A stretch of DNA of 40,300 bases from Holophagaceae bacterium (GCA_003165415.1 PLUC01000116.1:1-40300); one strand, 5' to 3'; positions 1 through 9,162 are shown, counted from the stretch's first letter. Notes: generated by a model from the letters alone, not told the origin. Numbers and translations are program-made.

Positions 1-473
1 ACGCCAACGGCATCGTGCACGTCACCGCCAAGGACAAGGGCACCGGCAAGGACGCCAGCATCACCCTCACCGGCTCCACGGGCCTGTCCAAGGAGGACAT
101 CGACGCCAAGGTCAAGGAAGCCGAGGCGCACAAGGCCGAGGACGAGGAGCGCAAGAAGCTGCTGGAGAACAAGAACACCCTGGACCAGACCATCTACCAG
201 GTGGAGAAGCTGATCAAGGAGAACGGCGACAAGCTGCCCGAAGACGACCGCAAGGATGCCGAGGCGGCCCTGGCCGAAGGCAAGGAGGCCCTGGCCAGCC
301 TGGACAAGGCGCGGATCCAGAAGGCCCTGGAGAACATCACCGCCAAATCGCACAAGCTGGCCGAGTCCATCTACAAGGACACCAACCCGCCGACCCCGCC
401 CACCGGCGGCGCCGCTCCCGGCGGCGACACCAAGAAGGACGACGACGTCATCGACGCCGAAGTGGTGAGCTAA
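1..473 (+). CDS. dnaK: Chaperone protein DnaK, C-terminal part (gene begins upstream of window)
   Basis: Open frame from window start: NANGIVHVTAKDKGTGKDASITLTGSTGLSKEDIDAKVKEAEAHKAEDEERKK..., DnaK substrate-binding/lid region; ends DDDVIDAEVVS; followed by dnaJ and hspR. Confidence 0.96.
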   Translation, partial: ANGIVHVTAKDKGTGKDASITLTGSTGLSKEDIDAKVKEAEAHKAEDEERKKLLENKNTLDQTIYQVEKLIKENGDKLPEDDRKDAEAALAEGKEALASLDKARIQKALENITAKSHKLAESIYKDTNPPTPPTGGAAPGGDTKKDDDVIDAEVVS

Positions 474-474
474 C

Positions 475-552
475 ACCGTTGGGTCCGTTCGGGACGCAGC
501 CGCCGTCCCGGGCACAAGCAACCGTGGCGGAGCAAGCTCCGCAACGGTTGCT
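475..552 (+). repeat. Short palindromic repeat element, copy A (divergent, shorter)
   Basis: AGCAACCGTGGCGGAGC-AA-GCTCCGCAACGGTTGCT, 17-bp stem with one purine.A mismatch; left end ACCGTTG also pairs with CAACGGT. Architecture shared with 16291-16392 and 40137-40240. Confidence 0.6.
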
Positions 553-573
553 AGGTAAGGTCAGACCCAAGGC

Positions 574-603
574 AGAGCCGGGACCTGGGTTCCGGCTCTT
601 TTT
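574..603 (+). terminator. Rho-independent terminator downstream of dnaK
   Basis: AGAGCCGG gacctgggtt CCGGCTCT followed by TTTT. Confidence 0.75.
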
Positions 604-657
604 CCATCCGAAAAAAACATGAGTCCCACCAACGCAAATTCACGGTAGATTGCTGCC

Positions 658-1743
658 ATGGCCCACCCCGATTACTACAAGATCCTAGGCGTCCACAAGG
701 GGGCTTCCGAGGACGAGATCAAGAAGGCCTACCGGAAGCTCGCCCGCAAGTACCACCCGGACCTGAATCCGGGGAACAAGGATTCGGAAGCCAAGTTCAA
801 GGAGCTCACCGAGGCCAACGAGGTGCTTTCGGACTCGGAGAAGCGGAAGAACTACGATACCTACGGCGATCCTGCCGGGCCGCCGGCCCAGGCCGGGCCG
901 GGCTTCTCCTACGAGGAGTTCGACCCCGGCGGCGGCATGGGCGGCAGCTTCCAGGACCTGTTCCGGGGCTTCGGCGGCAAGGGCCGGGGACGGGGCGGGG
1001 CCAAGCCCGGCGAGGACACCCAGCACCCGGTGCGCATCGGCTTCAAGGAGGCCTTCCACGGCACCAAGCTGTCCCTCAGTCTGCAGCGCAGCGAAACCTG
1101 CCGGTCCTGCCAGGGCTCCGGGAACCTGCCGGGATCGCGTCCGAGCACCTGCGCCGACTGCGGCGGCCGGGGCTACCGGGAGGAAGGGGCCTCCTTCTTC
1201 CGCACCCGCCAGGAGTGCCCCGCCTGCGGCGGCACCGGCAAGAAGTCCCCGCCCTGCCCCGCCTGCCAGGGACGCGGCCGGATCCCCAAGGCCGAGACGG
1301 TGACCGTGGCCATTCCCGCGGGGGTGGAGGACGGCACCCGGCTGCGGGTGGCCGGCAAGGGGGAGGCCGGGCGCCGGGGCGGCGGTCCGGGCGACCTGTA
1401 CCTGCAGATCCAGGTGGAGCCGGATCCCCGGTTCGAGCGCCGCGGACCCAACCTGTACCTGGATCTCCCCATCAGCTTCGCCGAAGCGGCCCTGGGCACG
1501 AAGGTGGAGATCCCCACCCCGGAAGGCCATTCCACCATCAAGATCCCCCCCGGGACCCAGGGCAACGCCAACCTGCGCCTGAAAGGCCTGGGCATGCCCA
1601 TCCCGGGCAGCCCCCAGCGCGGCGACCTGTTCGCGCGCATCAAGGTGATGACGCCCCATATCGTGGACGAGCGCAGCAAGGAACTCCTGCGGGAACTGGC
1701 CGAGCTCAATGACGCCGAGATTCGGGCGAACGCCTGGAGGTAA
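658..1743 (+). CDS. dnaJ: Chaperone protein DnaJ
   Basis: J domain [31 protein letters not shown] with HPD motif; four CxxCxGxG motifs ([32 protein letters not shown]). Confidence 0.95.
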   Translation: MAHPDYYKILGVHKGASEDEIKKAYRKLARKYHPDLNPGNKDSEAKFKELTEANEVLSDSEKRKNYDTYGDPAGPPAQAGPGFSYEEFDPGGGMGGSFQDLFRGFGGKGRGRGGAKPGEDTQHPVRIGFKEAFHGTKLSLSLQRSETCRSCQGSGNLPGSRPSTCADCGGRGYREEGASFFRTRQECPACGGTGKKSPPCPACQGRGRIPKAETVTVAIPAGVEDGTRLRVAGKGEAGRRGGGPGDLYLQIQVEPDPRFERRGPNLYLDLPISFAEAALGTKVEIPTPEGHSTIKIPPGTQGNANLRLKGLGMPIPGSPQRGDLFARIKVMTPHIVDERSKELLRELAELNDAEIRANAWR

Positions 1744-1746
1744 TGT

Positions 1747-2139
1747 ATGCGTCGTGATCCGAAAAGTGGCTCATTCATGATCGGAGTGGTGGCCGCCCGC
1801 TATGAAATCCACCCCCAGACCCTCCGGCTCTATGAAAGGGAAGGGCTTCTGCTCCCGTCTCGCACCGAAGGCAAGACCCGGCTCTACAGCGAGGAGGATC
1901 TGGAGCGGCTGGAGTTCATCCTCAGCCTCACCCGGGATCTGGGCGTAAACCTTGCCGGGGTTGAGGTCGTGCTCAACCTGCGGGACCGGATGAAAAATAT
2001 GCAGGAGGAAATGCAGCTGTTCGTGGAAACATATGAATCGAAAATGAAGGCAGCCGGCATTGAACCCGAAAGGGTCCGGGACGGCATTCCTTCCACAGGG
2101 CTGGTGAAACTCACGTCCCAAGGTCTGCGCAAGCGCTAA
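1747..2139 (+). CDS. hspR: MerR-family heat-shock regulator, HspR-like
   Basis: MIGVVAARYEIHPQTLRLYEREGLLLPSRTEGKTRLYSEEDLERLEFILSLTRDLGVNLAGVEVVLNLR; directly after dnaK-dnaJ. Confidence 0.85.
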   Translation: MRRDPKSGSFMIGVVAARYEIHPQTLRLYEREGLLLPSRTEGKTRLYSEEDLERLEFILSLTRDLGVNLAGVEVVLNLRDRMKNMQEEMQLFVETYESKMKAAGIEPERVRDGIPSTGLVKLTSQGLRKR

Positions 2140-2186
2140 GCTGGAGTCCCTTTTTGGTATCCTGATCCTTCCCTTGAAGGTGAAAC

Positions 2187-3050
2187 GTGCCCCAACGGCA
2201 TCTGGAAGAGCGATCACTCGACAAGTACTTTGATTCGATCCGGGATCTGCCGCTGCTGACGGCGGAGGAGGAGCGGATCAACGGGCGCCTGTGGCAGAAC
2301 GACCGCAACCCCGAAGGCCTGCGCATGCTGGTGGAGGGCAACCTGCGCTTCGTGGTGAAGGAGGCGCGGAAATTCCAGGGCATGGGCCTGGACCTGCTGG
2401 ACCTCATCTCCGAGGGCAACCTGGGCCTCATCGAAGCCGCCAAGCGCTTCGATCCGGAGCGGGAGAACAAGTTCCTCACCTACGCCTCCTGGTGGGTGCG
2501 CCAGGCCATCTTCCACGCCCTGGCCGAACACGGCAGCAAGATCCGGCTGCCGCAGAAGGTGGCGGGGCACCTGGTGCAGCTCAACCGCATCGCCCACCGC
2601 CTCGGCCAGGACCTGGGACGCACGCCCACGGTGCAGGACATCGTCGACGCCAGCCACTTCTCCTCCGAGGAGGTGGAGCGGCTGCAGCTGCTCCAGCAGA
2701 CCACGTCCACCGTCTCCACCGAGCAGGGCATGGGCGAATCGGATCTCACCCTGGGCGACAGCCTGGAGCAGACCATCGAGCCTTCGCCCATGGACACCAT
2801 GGACCAGGAATCCTTCCTGGACCAGGTCCGGCTGAGCCTGGGACTGCTGAACGAGAAGGAGCGACGGATCATCGCCCTGCACTTCGGCCTGGACGGCAGC
2901 GACCCCATGACCCTGGAACGCATCGGCCAGTCCTTCGAGCCGCCCATCAGCCGGGAGCGGGTGCGCCAGATCGAGGAACGGGCCTTCATGAAGATCCGGG
3001 ACCGGCGCAGGGTCCTGCTGGGCCAGTTCCTGAAAGGGGACCGTTCGTGA
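2187..3050 (+). CDS. Sigma-70 family RNA polymerase sigma factor (RpoD/group 2-like)
   Basis: GTG start; NLRFVVKEARKFQGMGLDLLDLISEGNLGLIEAAKRFDPERENKFLTYASWWVRQAI (region 2), C-terminal region 4 HTH PISRERVRQIEERAFMKIR. Confidence 0.93.
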   Translation: MPQRHLEERSLDKYFDSIRDLPLLTAEEERINGRLWQNDRNPEGLRMLVEGNLRFVVKEARKFQGMGLDLLDLISEGNLGLIEAAKRFDPERENKFLTYASWWVRQAIFHALAEHGSKIRLPQKVAGHLVQLNRIAHRLGQDLGRTPTVQDIVDASHFSSEEVERLQLLQQTTSTVSTEQGMGESDLTLGDSLEQTIEPSPMDTMDQESFLDQVRLSLGLLNEKERRIIALHFGLDGSDPMTLERIGQSFEPPISRERVRQIEERAFMKIRDRRRVLLGQFLKGDRS

Positions 3051-3955
3051 GAGGCAAGCCGGGCTGCCCCCTTTGCGGGGGGCTGGGCGTGGTGCTGGAC
3101 CCCGACCCGGTGCAGCCGGCCCGCCCCTGCGGCTGCAGCGGGTCGGCGGAGGCCCAGCGCATCCTGGAGGGGATTCCCAACCGCTACCGGGCGGCCACCC
3201 TGGAGGCCTTCTGGGAATGGTGGAAGCTCCAGCATCCCAAGGACAAGCTCACGGCCGCCCTGGCCGGCGCGCACCAGATCCTGGAGCACGAGGAGACCCG
3301 GCAGACCCTGCCCGTGGACCTGCGCTCCAAGCTGGACCTGATCCTGCACAAGTGCGGGCCCAAGCCCCAGCCGGAAGGCGAGCTGGGCTGGCGCGACCTG
3401 AGGCCGGCCCAGGAGCCGCAGGGCTACCGGAGCCTGTTCAACTGGACCCGCAATGACCGGGACGTTTCGGACTTCTGGTGGATCGACGGGCCCCCGGGCA
3501 GCGGGCGCAGCACCCTGGCCGCGGCCGTGCTCAAGGCCTGGTGCGAGCGCATGGAGCTGCCGGGGCTGTTCGTGTCCGTGCGCACCTTCAGCCTGGAGCT
3601 GAAGGACATCTATTACGACACCCGCAGCTTCCGCAACACCGACTTCATGGGCGAGCGGGAGCGCATGGCGCCCCTGCTCAAGGCCCCCTGCCTGGTGCTG
3701 GACGATTTCGACCGCCTGGACGCGGACATCCGGGTGGTGCGGGCCCTGGCCCAGCTCCTGGACCACCGCTACAGCATGGAGCTGCCCACCCTGATCACTG
3801 CCGGACGCTGGGCGGAGAGCCTGCAGGCCACCGACAAGGAGACCTATCCTGTGCTCCGGCTGGAGGATTCGAGCCTGCTCCGGCGCCTGGCCGCGAGCAA
3901 GCGGGTGGAGCTGCGCCCCACCCTCCTGCGGCTGCTGGACAGTCTGAATGGCTAA
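3047..3955 (+). CDS. DnaC/DnaA-like AAA+ ATPase with N-terminal Cys cluster
   Basis: GTG start overlaps sigma-factor stop; N-terminal CPLCGGLG...CGC, Walker A IDGPPGSGRSTL, Walker B LVLDDFDRL. Start chosen inside the longer ORF 2291..3955. Confidence 0.7.
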   Translation: MRGKPGCPLCGGLGVVLDPDPVQPARPCGCSGSAEAQRILEGIPNRYRAATLEAFWEWWKLQHPKDKLTAALAGAHQILEHEETRQTLPVDLRSKLDLILHKCGPKPQPEGELGWRDLRPAQEPQGYRSLFNWTRNDRDVSDFWWIDGPPGSGRSTLAAAVLKAWCERMELPGLFVSVRTFSLELKDIYYDTRSFRNTDFMGERERMAPLLKAPCLVLDDFDRLDADIRVVRALAQLLDHRYSMELPTLITAGRWAESLQATDKETYPVLRLEDSSLLRRLAASKRVELRPTLLRLLDSLNG

Positions 3956-6524
3956 CCCCTTGACGCGCATCCTGCGCGCCCTCCTGCGCCTGCACCTGCG
4001 CCGCCCCGCGGGGCTGTGGCTGGCGCTGGCCGGCCTGACCCTCGTGCTCGGCGCGGGGGTGCTTCGGGTGGAGCGCCGGCTGGATCTCATGAGCCTGCTC
4101 CCCACCGACAACCCGGTGGTGCGCGCCAGCATCGAGGCGGGCGTGGGCCAGCAGGAGCTGCTCTGGCTCGCCGCCGAAGGCACCCGCGGCGACCTGGAGG
4201 CCCGGGAGGCGTGGGCGGAGCACCTGGTGGAGAACCTGCTCAACGATTCCGGGCTGGCCCTCAACGGCCTCGACCAGGACGGGCGCATTTCGGCGCCCAT
4301 GCCGGTGCCCGAGCCCATGGGCGCCTCCCTGTGGCCCCCGCTGCTGGCGGCAGGCAGCTTCCTGGAGGGCGACGGGGCCGCGGGCCGCCTGGTGACCGAA
4401 AAGGCCTACGCCCTGGCGCCCATGCTCCTGGGCGACCGCCTGGATCCCCTCAAGGATCCGGCGGAGCTCCGCCGCCGGCTGCGGGCCACGGCCAAGGCCC
4501 TGGCTTCGCCGGACCCGGCCAAGGCCAAGCTGGCCCAGCTGGACCCGCTGCAGCTCCTGGACCTGGTTCCCCGCGGGGACGACACCCTGGCCGGCGTCAC
4601 CCGCTCCGCCAGGGGCTTTCCGCTGAAGCTGCGCACCGGCTACCTGGAGACCAAGGACGGCCGGTTCGTGCTGCTGCCGGTGGTGCTGGACTTCCCCAGC
4701 GGCGACAGCCAGGCCACCGCGCGGGTGCTGCACTGGCTCGGCTGGGGCGGCACCGGGCCCCTGCCCAAAAAGGCCGGCCATGCCCAGGTGGCCCAGGCCC
4801 TGGCCGCCCATCCCGGGCGTCCCTTCGCCATCCAGGCCACCGGCGCCCACGCCATCGCCTACTGGGAGTCCTACCGCCTCAGCCGGGAGATCCTGATGAG
4901 TCTGGGCCTGAGCTTCGTGCTCATCGGCCTGGTCTACTGGATCGGCTTCCGCACCCTGGCGGGCTACGGCTTCGTGGTGGTGCCGCTGCTGCTGGGCATG
5001 GTCTGGGCCCTGGGCCTCACCGGCTGGATCCTGGGCCGGTTGAACCTGATGGCGGCGGCGTTCGGGGCCGTGCTGCTGGGCATCGGCGACGACGTGGGGA
5101 TCATGCTGTTCAGCCGCTACCGGGATGAGCGCCAGGCCGGGAAGGGCAAGGCCCTGGCCATCCGCGCCGCCCTCCTGGGCACCGGCCCGGGGGTGGTGGC
5201 CGGCGGCCTGGCCACCGCCTTCGCCTTCCTGGCCTGCATCGCCGCGCCCTTTCCGGGCTTCCGCGACCTGGGCCTCACCGCGGGTCTGGGGCTGCTGGCC
5301 TGCATGGCCTCCAGCTTCCTGGTCCTGCCCGCGCTGCTGCTGGCCCTGGACCGGGGCACCGGCACCTTCGCGCCCCGGGCCGCGGCCGGTGCCCCGGTCG
5401 GCCGGATCCGGAGCTGGAAGCCCATGGCGGCCCTGGCCCTGGTCCTGGCCGGGCTGTGGGGCGTGCGCAGCCTGACCTGGGAAGAGGACCTGCGCCGGTT
5501 CCGGCAGCAGGGCAACCCGGCCCTGGCCCTGCAGGAGACCCTGGCCCACGCCCTGGGCGCCGGGCTGCAGCCGCTGGCCGTGCAGATCCCCCTGGACGAT
5601 CCCGACGCCCTGCCGGCCCTCTGGAACCGCATCGTGTCCCCCCTGCGGCGGGAAGGGCTGCCCATGCCCCGCTGGCAAGAGACCGCCCCGGGGCTGCGGC
5701 GGATCCTGGCCTCGGACACCTGGTACGGACGGGTGCTGGATGAGGCCGGCAAGGCCGGGCTGGACCCGGTGGCGCTGGAACGCTCCCTGTCCGCCTTCCG
5801 GGCCAGCGAGGGGGATCCCCTGGCCGTGCCCCGGTCCCTGCAGGCGCTCATGCCGCCCATCAAGCCGGTGGTGGAGCGCCACCGGTGGACCCTGTTCGCC
5901 GGCAGGCGCCAGGCGACGCCGCCGGCCAACGCGCCCCCGGACGCCTTCACCCTGCCGCTGCGCCTGGGCGAGGCCGGCCAGGAGCGGATCCAGGACGCGA
6001 TCGAGAACGCGGGCGGGCGGATGGTGGGGAACCGGCCCCTGTTCCGGGCCATCAAGTCGGTGGCCAGGCAGGCCCTGCGGGAGATCATCCTGCTGGCCCT
6101 GGCCGCGGTGCTGGCCGTGGTGGCCCTGTTCGGCCGGCGGGTCCGGTTCCTGCTTCTGGCCCTGGTGCCCCTGGCCGCCAGCCAGATCGGGGTGCTGGGC
6201 ATCCTGGGCTGGACCGGCGAGCCCCTGACCTTCCTGTCCCTGGTGGCCATTCCCATCGCCCTGGGGGTGAGCGTGGACACCGCCATGAACCTGCTGCACC
6301 GGGCCCGGCTGGAACCCCAGGCCGCCGCCAAGGTGGCCCGGGTCAACGCGGTTTGCGCCGGCACTACCCTGGCCGGCTTCGGCGGGCTGGTGTTCAGCGG
6401 CTACCGCGGCCTCCAGGGGCTTGGGCTGGCCGCCCTGGGCGGCGTGGCCCTGGCCCTGCTGGTCACCCAGTGGGTGCTGCCCTGGCTGCTGGAGCGCTGG
6501 CCCATCCTCAAGGACCGGCCGTAA
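3948..6524 (+). CDS. RND/MMPL-superfamily membrane exporter (HpnN-like)
   Basis: Two multi-TM blocks separated by large loops; ...LNLMAAAFGAVLLGIGDDVGIMLFSRYRDE... and ...LVAIPIALGVSVDTAMNLLHRA.... Confidence 0.85.
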   Translation: MANPLTRILRALLRLHLRRPAGLWLALAGLTLVLGAGVLRVERRLDLMSLLPTDNPVVRASIEAGVGQQELLWLAAEGTRGDLEAREAWAEHLVENLLNDSGLALNGLDQDGRISAPMPVPEPMGASLWPPLLAAGSFLEGDGAAGRLVTEKAYALAPMLLGDRLDPLKDPAELRRRLRATAKALASPDPAKAKLAQLDPLQLLDLVPRGDDTLAGVTRSARGFPLKLRTGYLETKDGRFVLLPVVLDFPSGDSQATARVLHWLGWGGTGPLPKKAGHAQVAQALAAHPGRPFAIQATGAHAIAYWESYRLSREILMSLGLSFVLIGLVYWIGFRTLAGYGFVVVPLLLGMVWALGLTGWILGRLNLMAAAFGAVLLGIGDDVGIMLFSRYRDERQAGKGKALAIRAALLGTGPGVVAGGLATAFAFLACIAAPFPGFRDLGLTAGLGLLACMASSFLVLPALLLALDRGTGTFAPRAAAGAPVGRIRSWKPMAALALVLAGLWGVRSLTWEEDLRRFRQQGNPALALQETLAHALGAGLQPLAVQIPLDDPDALPALWNRIVSPLRREGLPMPRWQETAPGLRRILASDTWYGRVLDEAGKAGLDPVALERSLSAFRASEGDPLAVPRSLQALMPPIKPVVERHRWTLFAGRRQATPPANAPPDAFTLPLRLGEAGQERIQDAIENAGGRMVGNRPLFRAIKSVARQALREIILLALAAVLAVVALFGRRVRFLLLALVPLAASQIGVLGILGWTGEPLTFLSLVAIPIALGVSVDTAMNLLHRARLEPQAAAKVARVNAVCAGTTLAGFGGLVFSGYRGLQGLGLAALGGVALALLVTQWVLPWLLERWPILKDRP

Positions 6525-6902
6525 ACGACCCCTCCCTGGAGGGAGGAGCTTTCCACTGCACAAGGAGGTAGGCCTCATGCGCGAATTCAGGGCGGTTTAC
6601 AACGCCCCTTGCCGGTCTGGAAAGTCCGGCAAACCTGACTATGTTCCGGCTTGCGCCGCTGTGTGTCAGGTTCCCACAGGCCCGGGCAAAGCGGAGCTGT
6701 GCCCGTTCTTCAAGGCCGACATTGACTGGCCGACTCTGCCGTTGCTCGTTGCCGGGATTAACCTTACGCCTAGGTTTGGGCGCCTGACTACCGTTGGACT
6801 GGAGACGACGGCTTTTCATGTTGAATTTTTCCACATGACCCGTATGAGTGTCAAGCATAAAATCCTCCAAGCCCTAAAGGGCGGAGTTTTCTGGACAATC
6901 CG
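6521..6902 (+). ncRNA. Candidate structured RNA / non-autonomous IS200-IS605-type element, copy 1 (HEARO / IscB omega-RNA-like)
   Basis: Shares GTAAACRACCCCT...GCACAAGG...ATGCGCGAATTCAGGRCGGTTTAC...CCCTAAAGGRCGGAGTTTYCTGGACAA with 11857-12110. Stem substitutions are compensated between copies. Ends flush with ATGA at 6903. Confidence 0.7.
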
Positions 6903-7976
6903 ATGAACCCGCTGGAAACCCTCGTCGCTTCCCATCTGGCCGCGGGCCCCATGCCGGCGGCGGAGGTGATGGAGCTCGCGCTCTACCATCCCGAAGCCGG
7001 CTATTACCGCCGGTCCCAGGGCCCCTGGGGCTTCCAGGGGGCCGACTACTACACCGCCCTGGACCTGGGCCCGCTGCTGGGGGAGGCCATGGCCTGCCGC
7101 CTGGGCCAGGCCTGGGAGCGCCTGGGCCGGCCCGACCCCTTCGTGGTCCTGGAGCCCGGCGCCGGCCGCGGCTGGCTGGGCCGGGACCTGCTCCAGGCCG
7201 CCGTCGGCCCCTTCGCCCAGGCCCTGCGCTACCTGCACCGGGACGATAATCCCGCCGCCGCCGCCGCGGCCCGGGAAGCCCTGGCGCCGTTCCTGGCCTC
7301 CGGCCAGGCCCGGCTGGTGGCCCAGGACGAACCGCTGGAACCCTTCCGTGGCGCGATCATCTCCAACGAGCTGTTCGACGCCCTGCCCGCCCAGCCCTGG
7401 CGCTGGGACGGCGGGCGCTGGAGCTACGAGGCCCTGGCCACCGGTCCGGTCTGGCTGCCGGGAGAACCTTGCGAAGCCACCGCCTGGTTCACCGCCCAGG
7501 CCGAAGGCGGGCTGGAATCCGGCGACGGCGCCCCCTGGTGCGAGGCCCTGCCCGCCCTGGTGCAGGACCTGGCCGCGACCCTGGAGGCAGGCCTGTTCCT
7601 CACCATCGACTACGGCGACACCGCCGCCCGGCTGGTGGACAAGGGCGCCGACCTGCGCCGCTTCCGGGGTCACGAAGTGGACGGCAAGTGGTGGGAGGAC
7701 CTGGGCGGCTCCGACCTCACCGCCGACGTGGACTTCACCCGCCTGGCCCTGCTGCTGGAGCGGGAAGGCCTCGCGGAGACCTCGCACCTGAGCCTGGGCC
7801 GCTGGATCCGCACCCACGCCCCCCTGGCCCGCTGGGAAACGGAGTGGCAGTCCTTGGACGCCGCGGCCCGCCTTGGCCGCATGGAGAACCTGCTGCAGCT
7901 GACCCTGCCCACCCTGATGGGCGACCGGTTCCGGGTGCTGGAGGCCTGGTGCGGCTGCGGAGAATCCCAGCTCTAA
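6903..7976 (+). CDS. Class I SAM-dependent methyltransferase, MidA/NDUFAF7 (DUF185) family
   Basis: MNPLETLVASHLAAGPMPAAEVMELALYHPEAGYYRRSQGPWGFQGADYYTALDLGPLLGEAMA...; FVVLEPGAGRGWLGRDLL SAM motif; ISNELFDALP. Confidence 0.88.
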   Translation: MNPLETLVASHLAAGPMPAAEVMELALYHPEAGYYRRSQGPWGFQGADYYTALDLGPLLGEAMACRLGQAWERLGRPDPFVVLEPGAGRGWLGRDLLQAAVGPFAQALRYLHRDDNPAAAAAAREALAPFLASGQARLVAQDEPLEPFRGAIISNELFDALPAQPWRWDGGRWSYEALATGPVWLPGEPCEATAWFTAQAEGGLESGDGAPWCEALPALVQDLAATLEAGLFLTIDYGDTAARLVDKGADLRRFRGHEVDGKWWEDLGGSDLTADVDFTRLALLLEREGLAETSHLSLGRWIRTHAPLARWETEWQSLDAAARLGRMENLLQLTLPTLMGDRFRVLEAWCGCGESQL

Positions 7977-8037
7977 TCTCCGCAAAATATCCGGTGAATA
8001 ACTTGCCCATGCGGGAATCAGGACCCATAATCACCGC

Positions 8038-9162
8038 ATGGAAAGCGGAGATTCCAAGTACCTCTGGCAAGCCAATGATTGGCCCAACTGGCGTTATGAC
8101 CTCGGGAACCTGGCCGGCCCCCTGGCGGCAGTCACCGGCGCCCAGGGCCTTCTCATGGGGCGCCTGGCCGATGTGGGCTTGGCTTTGCGAAGTCAGGCCA
8201 GCCTCATGGCGCTCACCGACGAGGTGGTCAAGACCAGCGCCATTGAAGGCGAGCACCTGAACGCCCAATCCGTCCGCTCCTCCCTGGCCCGCCGGCTCGG
8301 GGTGGACATCGGGGCTCTGGCCCCGGCGGACCGCCAGGTGGAAGGCGTCGTCGCCATGATGCTCGACGCCACGGCCAACGGCGCCGCTCCGGTCACCCGG
8401 GAGCGGCTGTTCGGTTGGCATGCCGGCCTCTTTCCCACGGGCTACTCCGACATCCAGAGGATCCGGGTCGGCGGCTGGCGCGACGATGCCGGCGGCCCCA
8501 TGCAGGTGGTGTCCGGCCCCATCGGCCGGCAGCGGGTCCATTTCCAGGCCCCTCCCGCCGATCGTCTGGAAGCCGAGACCGGGCGTTTCCTCGCCTGGAT
8601 CAATGGCGCGCCGGGCGAACTTCCGCTCATCAGGGCCGGCATCGGCCATTTGTGGTTCGTCACCCTGCATCCCTTCGACGACGGCAACGGCCGCATCGCC
8701 CGGGCCGTCGGCGACCTGCTGCTGGCCCGCGCCGACCGCAGCCCGCAGCGCTTCTACAGCCTGTCGGCGCAGATCCAGCGGGAGCGCGAGGCCTACTACG
8801 CCATCCTGGAGCGCACCCAGAAGGGCAGCGGCGAGATCACCCCGTGGCTGGCCTGGTTCCTGGGCACCCTGCACCGGGCCGTCGACCAGGCCCAGCTGAC
8901 CCTTGATGCCGTGCTGGCCAAGGCCCGAACCTGGCAGCGCCTCGGTGGCACCCCCATGAACGAGCGTCAGGTGAAGCTGGTGAACCGCCTGCTGGACGGT
9001 TTCAACGGCAAGCTTACCTCCGGCAAATGGGCGGCCATCGCCAAGTGTTCGCCGGACACGGCCCTGCGCGACATCACCGAACTGACGGCCCGGGGCGTCC
9101 TGCGCAAGTCCGCGGCAGGCGGGCGCAGCACCAGTTATGAGCTGAACCTGACCCCGGGGTAG
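8038..9162 (+). CDS. Fic family protein
   Basis: Fic motif HPFDDGNGRIARAVGDLLL; upstream TSAIEGEH matches the class II inhibitory motif (S/T)xxxE(G/N). Confidence 0.93.
   Translation: MESGDSKYLWQANDWPNWRYDLGNLAGPLAAVTGAQGLLMGRLADVGLALRSQASLMALTDEVVKTSAIEGEHLNAQSVRSSLARRLGVDIGALAPADRQVEGVVAMMLDATANGAAPVTRERLFGWHAGLFPTGYSDIQRIRVGGWRDDAGGPMQVVSGPIGRQRVHFQAPPADRLEAETGRFLAWINGAPGELPLIRAGIGHLWFVTLHPFDDGNGRIARAVGDLLLARADRSPQRFYSLSAQIQREREAYYAILERTQKGSGEITPWLAWFLGTLHRAVDQAQLTLDAVLAKARTWQRLGGTPMNERQVKLVNRLLDGFNGKLTSGKWAAIAKCSPDTALRDITELTARGVLRKSAAGGRSTSYELNLTPG

Noticed and set aside
3795-6578. 927-aa minus-strand ORF opposite the RND exporter
   Set aside because: Composition-driven shadow ORF (Gly/Gln/Ala/His-rich), antisense to a well-supported RND protein.
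6421-6906. ORF encoding MREFRAVYNAPCRSGKSGKPDYVP... and its counterpart at 11845-12114 (MREFRTVYDAPCRTGKFSKPGYVP...) as a small protein family
   Set aside because: Similarity follows nucleotide conservation of a structured element; changes preserve stems and the copies differ by a large indel; RNA/element interpretation preferred.
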